From assembly GCA_902464645.1 (NCBI GenBank), contig CABQKL010000058.1, positions 1-12,987 on the forward strand: a stretch of DNA of 12,987 bases. The letters are read 5' to 3'. Under the pieces are notes generated by a model. It saw only the letters and a program-made list of their open reading frames with translations. It did not search any database and had not been told where the DNA came from. Origin of the DNA: an uncultured Collinsella sp. (GTDB taxonomy: Bacteria > Actinomycetota > Coriobacteriia > Coriobacteriales > Coriobacteriaceae). The translations under genes were made by a program, and so were the position numbers. Below, piece by piece: positions 8,111 through 12,987 of the stretch (within the stretch, counting starts at the first letter, position 1; each line of letters starts with the position of its first letter).

Positions 8111-8138
8111 TCATTGGGGACGTTCTTAAACGACTAGT
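8106..8138. repeat. Inverted repeat spanning the convergent stops of hisE and the PHP gene
   Basis: ACTAGTC (8106-8112) and GACTAGT (8132-8138) are perfect inverted copies; the pairing can extend three more bases with one mismatch. The hisE TAG lies in the left arm and the PHP gene's stop begins at the edge of the right arm. The 19-nt interior contains TTGGGGACGTTCTTAAA. There is no T-run, so it is at best an atypical bidirectional terminator. It could instead be a copy of a dispersed repeat. Confidence 0.5.
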
Positions 8139-9049
8139 TAGGCGAGGGGCGTGGACTCCCATTCTCCGGTGGCGTGGGGGATATCGAAGGTTCGATAGCT
8201 GCAGTCGTAGGCGTGGGCCTGGGCCTCGCGGATATTGCAGCAGATGTTGCAGGCGCGGTGCGCGTCCGAGCCAAAGGTGATGGGTACCTCGGCGTGGGCG
8301 AAGCAACGCAACAGCCCCGTCGAGGGGTAATAGTCGTCGAGGCCCTTGCGCGGTGCGGCGGTCGAGACCTCAACGCGGCGACCTGTATCGTGTGCACACT
8401 CTGCCATCTGCTTCCAGAGCGGCGCGGGGTCAAAGTCGGGCGCAAAGCCTTCCTTCGAAAAGCGCATGACCAGGTCGGGGTGGGCCATTACATCAAAGTT
8501 AAGCGGGCTTTCACAGGCGCGGCACCAGTCATCGACATAGCGCTCCCACACGCCGCGTACGCCCAGGTTTTCCCAAACATGCAGGTCGGTGTCATCGTCG
8601 ACCCAGCCACAAAGCGAATCGGGCGTATCGGGACGAGCGACGTCCTCCGTCCCCGCCGTGCCCGCAGCACCGGCCATGATATCGCCCGGATCGCCAGTCC
8701 AGTGCACACTGCCCAAGCGCACTATGGCACCCGCTGACCAGCGCTCAACCAAAGGCTCGCAGCCCTCGTACCAATCGCATTCAAAGCCATAGATAAGCTC
8801 GAGCTCCGGCGCAATCTGCGCGGCAAGCTTGCGGGCGTCCTCAAAAGCCAGGCGATGTGCCGGCAGGTCGCCCTCGACAACCTGCACTTCGCAGTTGGCG
8901 TCCATGCTGGCGGGTAGGGTGAGGTGGTCAGTCGAGACCATGACGCGGCACCCGGCCGCAGCAGCGGCGCGAACGTTGTCCTCAAACGAGGCGTGCCCGT
9001 CCGAAAACGAGGTGTGGGTATGGCAATCGACCAGCGGGCAAGCAGGCAT
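8138..9049 (-). CDS. PHP-family phosphatase, probable histidinol-phosphatase
   Basis: Likely removes phosphate from histidinol-phosphate before HisD acts. The 303-residue protein has a complete PHP metal site: H10 and H12 in DCHTHTSFSDGH, H42 in STDH, E90 in YGFECDW, H116 in GSVHW, H190 in VMAHPDL, and D262/H264 in TFGSDAH. The VEVSTAAPRKG and YPS segments (226-243) resemble the HisJ/HisK type. A stretch at about 120-155, rich in Gly, Ala and Asp, looks like a family-specific insertion. The start follows AAAGGAG (complement of 9055-9061). It converges on hisE, and the window's HisB lacks a phosphatase domain, so the function fits the pathway. A general PHP phosphoesterase remains possible since specificity was not tested. 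Confidence 0.8.
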   Translation of the reverse strand: MPACPLVDCHTHTSFSDGHASFEDNVRAAAAAGCRVMVSTDHLTLPASMDANCEVQVVEGDLPAHRLAFEDARKLAAQIAPELELIYGFECDWYEGCEPLVERWSAGAIVRLGSVHWTGDPGDIMAGAAGTAGTEDVARPDTPDSLCGWVDDDTDLHVWENLGVRGVWERYVDDWCRACESPLNFDVMAHPDLVMRFSKEGFAPDFDPAPLWKQMAECAHDTGRRVEVSTAAPRKGLDDYYPSTGLLRCFAHAEVPITFGSDAHRACNICCNIREAQAHAYDCSYRTFDIPHATGEWESTPLA

Positions 9050-9081
9050 GGCGGCTCCTTTGCGTCAAGCGAATCCGCTCC

Positions 9082-9087
9082 ATTGTA
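9082..9087 (-). promoter_or_regulatory. Candidate -10 element for the PHP gene
   Basis: Read on the - strand this is TACAAT, five of six matches to TATAAT, about 33 bases before the start codon. No convincing -35 hexamer is visible at 16-18 bp spacing, so the call is weak. The divergent 9050-9242 region must also hold the promoter for the + strand genes, where I see no clear hexamers. Confidence 0.25.
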
Positions 9088-9226
9088 ACGGCGCGGCCCT
9101 CGATGCGACGAGCGCGCCGGGGTGTCGGTTTCTTGCGGACAGGGAAAATCGCGCTCATCGCGCTCCGCCACATCCACGCCGCCCGCGATGTGTTAGCGTT
9201 TGAATGAACAAAACGAGCCCGTGCGG

Positions 9227-9233
9227 AAAGGAG
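9227..9233 (+). promoter_or_regulatory. Ribosome binding site deciding the LarC-like gene start
   Basis: AAAGGAG lies nine bases before ATG at 9243. The earlier in-frame ATG at 9204 has no such site and would place this sequence inside the coding region. Confidence 0.65.
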
Positions 9234-9242
9234 CCGGACCGT

Positions 9243-9728
9243 ATGCCATGCGATAGCAAATCTCCGCTGTCCCGCGAGACCGATGCGCCCGAGACCATCG
9301 TCAAGCTGGAATGCGATATCGACGACGCGTCGCCCGAGGTGCTCGCCTACGCCGCCGACCGCCTGCGCGAGGCCGGTGCGCGCGAGGTGCACTGGCTGCC
9401 CCTCTATTGCAAGAAGGGCCGTCCCGGCTGGCAGCTGCAGGTAATCTGCACCCACGAGGATATCGAGCGCCTGCAGACGATCATCTTTTTGGAAACCACG
9501 ACCAATGGCATCCGCCGCCAGGTTATGGAGCGCGTTTGCCTGCCACGCCGCTTTGAGCGCGTAACGACGCCATGGGGCGAGGCATCCGTCAAGGTAGCCA
9601 CCCTGCCCGACGGCAGCGAGCGTGCGGCGCCCGAGTACGAAGACTGCTCCCGCCTCGCTCGCGAGCATAACGTGCCGCTCCAGCGCGTGATGCAGGCAGC
9701 TCATAGCGCGGCACTGCGATTTGAATAG
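9243..9728 (+). CDS. Stand-alone LarC C-terminal (LarC2-type) domain protein
   Basis: From ATG 9243 the protein has 161 residues and resembles the C-terminal part of LarC, the CTP-dependent nickel-insertion enzyme that makes the nickel-pincer nucleotide cofactor of lactate racemase. Visible family motifs: KLECDIDDASPEVLAYAADR (21-40), REVHWLPLYCKKGRPGWQL (47-65), IFLETTTNGIRR (81-92) and APEYEDC (129-135). Full LarC proteins are about 400 residues; the N-terminal domain is absent, and the DNA upstream does not encode it. In Lactobacillus plantarum LarC is assembled from larC1 and larC2 by programmed frameshifting, so split forms have precedent. No larA, larB or larE is in the window. The family call is fairly good, but nickel chemistry for this short form is only inferred. 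Confidence 0.75.
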   Translation: MPCDSKSPLSRETDAPETIVKLECDIDDASPEVLAYAADRLREAGAREVHWLPLYCKKGRPGWQLQVICTHEDIERLQTIIFLETTTNGIRRQVMERVCLPRRFERVTTPWGEASVKVATLPDGSERAAPEYEDCSRLAREHNVPLQRVMQAAHSAALRFE

Positions 9729-9784
9729 CGCGGCCGGCGACATCCCACGCCCAGCTCCATCAACCCCACCCGAAAGGATCCCTC

Positions 9785-10333
9785 ATGAAATACCTCATCG
9801 CCTCTGACATTCACGGCTCGGCATATTGGACCGAGCGCCTGGTCGCCGCCATCGAGTCCGAGCAGCCCGACCGCATCGTCCTGCTGGGCGACCTGCTCTA
9901 TCACGGTCCGCGCAACGACCTGCCGCGGGATTACGCCCCCAAGCGCGTAATCCCGCTGCTCAACGCCCTGGCCGACCGCATCATCGCCGTCCGCGGCAAC
10001 TGCGACGCCGAGGTCGACCAGATGGTGCTCGACTTCCCCGTCATGGCCGACTACGCCACGCTGTTCGACGAGACCGGTCGCGAGCTGTTCCTGACGCACG
10101 GCCACGTCTTTGGCGCCGGCATGCACAACAGCGTCGACCATGCGCCCGCGCTGCCCGAGGGCTCCGCGCTCGTCTACGGCCACACGCACATCAAGGTCAA
10201 CGAGGAAAGCGCCGCGCACCCGGGCCTGTGGCTCTTCAACCCCGGCAGCGTGAGCATCCCCAAGGACGGCTCGCACAGCTACGGCGTCTACGAGGGCGGC
10301 GCGTTCTGTCACGTGATCATGGAGGAGGAATAA
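9785..10333 (+). CDS. yfcE: YfcE-type metallophosphoesterase
   Basis: A calcineurin-like phosphodiesterase of 182 residues, nearly the same length as E. coli YfcE (184). The two-metal site is complete and in order: D8 and H10 in SDIHGS, D36 in LLGDLLYHGPRND, N72 in RGNCDAEVD, H105 and H107 in THGHVFG, H133 and H135 in YGHTHIK, and the closing NPGSVS at 152-157. E. coli YfcE cleaves artificial phosphodiesters and its natural substrate is unknown; the same caution applies here. The ribosome binding site is AAAGGAT at 9773-9779. It ends 2 bp before mazG, whose Shine-Dalgarno sequence lies in its last codons, so the two are likely co-transcribed and coupled. Confidence 0.9.
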   Translation: MKYLIASDIHGSAYWTERLVAAIESEQPDRIVLLGDLLYHGPRNDLPRDYAPKRVIPLLNALADRIIAVRGNCDAEVDQMVLDFPVMADYATLFDETGRELFLTHGHVFGAGMHNSVDHAPALPEGSALVYGHTHIKVNEESAAHPGLWLFNPGSVSIPKDGSHSYGVYEGGAFCHVIMEEE

Positions 10334-10335
10334 CC

Positions 10336-11196
10336 ATGGCGCAGCACATGGCTCAGCAAAATGCCGAGGGCTCGCGCGACCTGTCCACGCTGGTCGACGC
10401 GTCGGCCGAGCTGCAGCATCTGGTGCAGACCATCTGGCGCCTGCGTCAGCCCGATGGCTGCCCGTGGGATCGCGAGCAGACGCATCAGAGCATCGGCAAG
10501 AACATGATCGAGGAAGCCTACGAGGCGCTCGATTGCATCGAGGCCGATGATGCCACGCATCTGCGCGAGGAGCTCGGCGACGTGCTCATGCAGGTAGTAC
10601 TGCATGCGCAGATTGCGGCGGACGCCGGCGAGTTTACGCTGGCCGACGTGGCGCGCGATATCGACGCCAAGCTCATCCGCCGCCACCCACACGTGTTTGG
10701 CGATGCGGACGCCGAGAGCTCCGACGAGGTGCTCAAGATTTGGGATGAGGTCAAGCTTGCCGAGAAGGTTGCCAAGGACAAGGCCGTGGCAGCGGGCGAA
10801 GCTGCGCCCGAGGGTCTGCTCGACGGCGTGCCCACGCATCTGCCGGCGCTGATGCAGGCGCAGAAGGTGTCGCGCAAGGCGGCTGCCGTGGGCTTTGAGT
10901 GGGAGACGGTCCAGGATGTGTGGGACGAGGTCGCCGAGGAGCGTGCCGAGTTTGAGGCCGAGGCCCCCGGAACGCCCGAGCGCGAGATGGAGTTTGGCGA
11001 CCTGCTCTTTGCCCTGGTCAACGTTGCGCGCAAAGAGGGCATCGACGCCGAGAGCGCCCTGCGCGCGAGCACGGCCAAGTTCCGCCGTCGTTGGGCTGCG
11101 ATGGAGGCCGCCGTGCACGAGGCGGGCGATGACCTCGCCGCCTGCTCAACCGCTCAACTCAACGACCTGTGGGACCAAGCAAAAGCAAGCGAGTGA
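10336..11196 (+). CDS. mazG: Nucleoside triphosphate pyrophosphohydrolase MazG
   Basis: Hydrolyses nucleoside triphosphates to monophosphates and pyrophosphate, a house-cleaning role in the cytoplasm. The 286-residue protein has two tandem MazG domains as in E. coli MazG (263). The N-terminal one has CPWDREQTHQSI (42-53), EEAYEAL (59-65) with E59, E60, E63, and EELGDVLMQVVLHAQIA (78-94) with E79 and D82. The C-terminal one has EVAEERAEFEAE (198-209) and EMEFGDLLFALVNVARK (217-233) with E219 and D222. The RBS is GGAGGAGG at 10321-10328; a second ATG at 10348 is possible. The frame is open far upstream through yfcE, but that extension is antiphase read-through. Its relation to HisE is superfamily only. 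Confidence 0.94.
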   Translation: MAQHMAQQNAEGSRDLSTLVDASAELQHLVQTIWRLRQPDGCPWDREQTHQSIGKNMIEEAYEALDCIEADDATHLREELGDVLMQVVLHAQIAADAGEFTLADVARDIDAKLIRRHPHVFGDADAESSDEVLKIWDEVKLAEKVAKDKAVAAGEAAPEGLLDGVPTHLPALMQAQKVSRKAAAVGFEWETVQDVWDEVAEERAEFEAEAPGTPEREMEFGDLLFALVNVARKEGIDAESALRASTAKFRRRWAAMEAAVHEAGDDLAACSTAQLNDLWDQAKASE

Positions 11197-11223
11197 GGCC
11201 TGCGTCTCTCACGGCATCCATTC

Positions 11224-11239
11224 GTAGAGAGGTCTCTAC
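11224..11239. repeat. Perfect inverted repeat at the mazG/ATPase convergence
   Basis: GTAGAGA (11224-11230) and TCTCTAC (11233-11239) are exact inverted copies separated by GG. The ATPase stop codon lies in it. No T-run follows on either strand, so termination activity is uncertain. Confidence 0.4.
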
Positions 11240-12603
11240 AAGCAAAAAGCCATATACAACGGAAGATGTGCCAGCTGCGCTTCGGCATCCCACTCGAGTT
11301 GTTTAGGGTGCAACACGTAAGCCATCCCAATCTTCTTGTTAAAGCGCGCGCGGAATCGGTCGAGGGAGATGGTTCCGTATCTGCGTGGCGACTTAACTTC
11401 GACGGGGCTGATGCGCGGCTTTCCGGCGGCATTGACATAGGGTCGGGTAACGAGGAAGTCGATTTCCATGCGCTCCTCCCCCTCCTTCTTTCCGCTTTGG
11501 GAATAAAAGAAGAGCCTGTGTCCATTGGCCTTTAGAGATTGGGCAACGTAGTTTTCGGTAAGCATTCCTTCGTTCAATCCGATGTCGCCGCGAAGCACGG
11601 CCCTGTAAACGTCTTCATCGGTATCGTTGTTGTCAGAGAAGGCAAGCGTTACAAGCAGGCCGGTGTCTGCCATGTAGCACTTGAGGGCCGTTTGCTCCAT
11701 GCTGAGTGAAAGGCCCACGCTCGGTTCGCTTGCGGCATAGCAGATATTGGCAATTCGCGCGTCTGCCAGCCAAAAGAAGGCTTCTTCGTAGGTGCGCATG
11801 CGTGCGTTTTTATCAAGTGAGGAAAGCTTGAATCGTTTTTCGTGCCTAGAGAGCTGACCCGGGATGCCATCGAGTACGGAGACGACTTTGAATTCGTAAC
11901 CGGTTGCAAAACGAGAGATATCGTTGCGATAGAGCTGAACGATTCGGCGCTTCGAAGCGTCGACGGGCGCAAAAGCGCGCTGTTCAACATAGATGGATAC
12001 CGGCTCAGGCATGCCGCCTACAAGCATGTATTCGCGCATAAGGGAGAGCGCTCTGCGATGTAGGGCATCGGGGAGCGGCTTCATCTTGTTAAAACTCATG
12101 CGAATGAGATCGGCCAGCCCCTTTTCGTCCATGCCCCAAAGAAACTCCTCAAAGTCGAGGGGCTCAAGTTCCAGAGACTCTTCTTCGGACGGGATGACGA
12201 TATCTTTAATGTTCTGCTTGATGCTGAGCAGGGATCCAGTTTCGATGTAGTCGTAACGTCCGTCTGCAACGAGATACTTGATGAGTCCGCGTGCTTGCGG
12301 GTACATCTGGACCTCGTCAAAGACGATAAGCGTCTCATGTTCATAGAGTTTGACGTTATAGAAAACCGAGAGATAGAGGAAGAGCGAGTCGAAGTCAGTG
12401 CGATAGTCCTCAAAATATTGCTTAACTTCGGCAGGTGCTTGAAAGAAATCAATGACAAGGCAGGATTTGTATTCGGTTTCTCCAAACGTGCGGACAAGCG
12501 TGCTCTTGCCGACGCGGCGGGCTCCTTCAATAAGAAGTGCTGTTTTACCAGCGCTTTCATGCTTCCATTTTAGTAGTTTGTCATAGGCTTTTCGTTTAAG
12601 CAT
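11236..12603 (-). CDS. AAA ATPase with C-terminal DUF4143-type domain
   Basis: From ATG 12603 the protein has 455 residues. Walker A is GARRVGKST (27-35), Walker B LIVFDEVQ (92-99), and ETGSLLS (121-127) is a sensor-like segment, as in the AAA_14 ATPases. The C-terminal half has YMADTGLLVTL (310-320), MLTENYVAQSL (347-357), and a PD-(D/E)xK-like pattern, EIDFLVTR (380-387) then PVEVKSPRR (400-408), with D382, E402 and K404. This domain order is typical of the AAA_14/DUF4143 family, whose biological role is not settled. The start is chosen by GAGG (complement of 12609-12612) and loss of family-like sequence upstream; an in-frame GTG at 12651 would add 16 residues encoded by repeat DNA. GC content is clearly lower than in neighbouring genes, suggesting acquisition by transfer. 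No transposase or partner gene is adjacent. Confidence 0.85.
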   Translation of the reverse strand: MLKRKAYDKLLKWKHESAGKTALLIEGARRVGKSTLVRTFGETEYKSCLVIDFFQAPAEVKQYFEDYRTDFDSLFLYLSVFYNVKLYEHETLIVFDEVQMYPQARGLIKYLVADGRYDYIETGSLLSIKQNIKDIVIPSEEESLELEPLDFEEFLWGMDEKGLADLIRMSFNKMKPLPDALHRRALSLMREYMLVGGMPEPVSIYVEQRAFAPVDASKRRIVQLYRNDISRFATGYEFKVVSVLDGIPGQLSRHEKRFKLSSLDKNARMRTYEEAFFWLADARIANICYAASEPSVGLSLSMEQTALKCYMADTGLLVTLAFSDNNDTDEDVYRAVLRGDIGLNEGMLTENYVAQSLKANGHRLFFYSQSGKKEGEERMEIDFLVTRPYVNAAGKPRISPVEVKSPRRYGTISLDRFRARFNKKIGMAYVLHPKQLEWDAEAQLAHLPLYMAFCL

Positions 12604-12613
12604 GGCTACCTCG

Positions 12614-12706
12614 TGCACGATATCCAGAACTTTTATAACCTGATTATGCACGATATCCAGAACTTCAGACCCTTAAAATTGCACGATATCCAGAACTTTG
12701 CACGAT
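12614..12706 (-). repeat. Array of three identical 19-bp repeats phased at 33 bp, plus a partial fourth
   Basis: TGCACGATATCCAGAACTT on the + strand occurs without mismatch at 12614-12632, 12647-12665 and 12680-12698. The period is exactly 33 bp with unrelated 14-bp spacers. A fourth copy keeps only TGCACGAT (12699-12706). The first copy ends next to the ATPase gene's ribosome binding site. This layout suggests tandem operators on one face of the helix, probably for control of the ATPase gene; RNA-level action is also possible since the array probably lies in its leader. Each unit contains GATATC and, on the - strand, a GTG in frame with the ATPase. Confidence 0.9.
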
Positions 12707-12717
12707 GTAAAAGCACA

Positions 12718-12748
12718 TTACTGGCTCTTTCATTCGCAAGCCAGGTAA
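12718..12748. repeat. Bulged hairpin upstream of the repeat array
   Basis: TTACTGGCT (12718-12726) pairs with AGCCAGGTAA (12739-12748) over nine base pairs with G12744 bulged and a 12-nt loop. There is no T-run on the + side. It separates the ATPase control region from the next gene's promoter region. Function unknown. Confidence 0.4.
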
Positions 12749-12861
12749 AGACGGTATGCCGATAGAAGAATTTAATGGGGGGGGGTGACCTCTAGAGATG
12801 AATGCTCGGTGCAAAAATAAGCGCCTCAAAGAATGATTTCTCCAATTCATATGTATCCCTC

Positions 12862-12906
12862 GGCTAACTTAGGGCATAATGCAAAAAGTGCGACAAGGCT
12901 AACTTA
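12862..12906 (+). promoter_or_regulatory. Two GGCTAACTTA boxes flanking a possible -10, candidate metal-regulator sites
   Basis: GGCTAACTTA occurs at 12862-12871 and again at 12897-12906, 35 bp apart. The sequence resembles the right half of the DtxR/IdeR consensus (GSCTAACCTWA) with one difference. CATAAT at 12875-12880, just after the first box, is a fair -10 for the gene starting at 12983; no good -35 is visible. A repressor bound here would cover the promoter. Metal control is an inference from the half-site likeness only. Confidence 0.4.
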
Positions 12907-12982
12907 TGAACCTGCGCGCCGCTGCAGCGTGCAAGCCGCGTCGCCAAGCATTCAACCCGTTTCCAAGTGAGAGGGAGACAAC

Positions 12983-12987
12983 ATGAG
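12983..12987 (+). CDS. Start of a gene running off the right edge
   Basis: ATG at 12983-12985 follows AGGGAG (12972-12977) with five bases between, a good initiation context. Only the first codon and part of the second are in the window, so the product cannot be named. If the upstream boxes are metal-regulator sites, an iron or manganese uptake gene would be a reasonable guess. Confidence 0.5.

Larger units (their letters stand above)
12604..12982. other. 379-bp intergenic region between the ATPase and the next gene
   Basis: This divergent spacer is AT-richer than most of the window. It holds the 19-bp repeat array next to the ATPase, a bulged hairpin (12718-12748), a run of nine G (12777-12785) and two GGCTAACTTA boxes (12862-12871, 12897-12906). 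Short open frames here have no ribosome binding site or recognisable product. I see no tRNA or other RNA gene. Confidence 0.7.

Noticed and set aside
9826..10335. 170-codon N-terminal extension in frame with mazG
   Set aside because: It runs out of phase through yfcE, is Arg/Pro/His-rich, and mazG has its own strong RBS and start at 10336.
11266..11535. 89-codon + strand frame inside the ATPase gene
   Set aside because: Antisense shadow of the conserved DUF4143-type C-terminus.
12614..12706. CRISPR array
   Set aside because: Only three units of 19 bp with 14-bp spacers, too short for CRISPR, and no cas genes in the window.
12777..12796. Vector or assembly junction at the G9 and TCTAGA stretch
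   Set aside because: A single restriction-like hexamer and a homopolymer do not match a polylinker I recognise; flanks look like ordinary intergenic DNA.
12665..12850. 61-codon - strand open frame in the intergenic region
   Set aside because: No ribosome binding site, no motif, and it covers a hairpin and the G run.

Overview
The window reads as chromosomal DNA of a high-GC Gram-positive bacterium. The best guess is the class Coriobacteriia, near Collinsella. This rests on strong GC bias at third codon positions, AAGGAGG-type ribosome binding sites, the his gene order, and an AT-richer ATPase gene at the right edge. The taxon is an inference from style, not from a search.

Region 1 (22-8110, + strand) is a nearly contiguous histidine biosynthesis cluster in the order hisZG, hisD, hisC, hisB, hisH, hisA, hisF, hisI, hisE. 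Its most unusual gene is the first: one 571-residue reading frame joins a HisZ-like regulatory domain (related to histidyl-tRNA synthetase) to a short-form HisG catalytic domain. Many junctions are tight: hisD/hisC 1 bp, hisC/hisB 0 bp, hisH/hisA ATGA overlap, hisA/hisF 3 bp. Three junctions are loose and each holds an inverted repeat: hisZG/hisD (GC-rich hairpin then T5), hisB/hisH (8-bp hairpin then TTTT), and hisF/hisI (86-bp nested palindrome).

Region 2 (8138-9049, - strand) is a convergent PHP-family phosphatase, most likely the histidinol-phosphatase. The window's HisB is the monofunctional dehydratase, so this gene supplies the missing step. Together the genes cover the whole route from PRPP and ATP to histidine: HisZG, HisE, HisI, HisA, HisHF, HisB, HisC, phosphatase, HisD.

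Region 3 (9243-11196, + strand) holds a stand-alone LarC C-terminal-type protein (nickel-pincer cofactor family), a YfcE-type metallophosphoesterase and a full two-domain MazG nucleotide pyrophosphohydrolase. The last two are 2 bp apart and probably co-transcribed. They look like general housekeeping genes.

Region 4 (11236-12987) differs in base composition. A lower-GC AAA/DUF4143-type ATPase lies on the - strand. Three identical 19-bp repeats, spaced at exactly 33 bp, run up to its ribosome binding site, with a partial fourth copy beyond. Further right are a hairpin, a run of nine G and two GGCTAACTTA boxes resembling half-sites of DtxR-family metal regulators. The last five bases begin another gene with a good ribosome binding site.

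The points most worth follow-up are the HisZ-HisG fusion, the 33-bp-phased repeat array at the ATPase gene, and the three hairpin elements inside the his operon.
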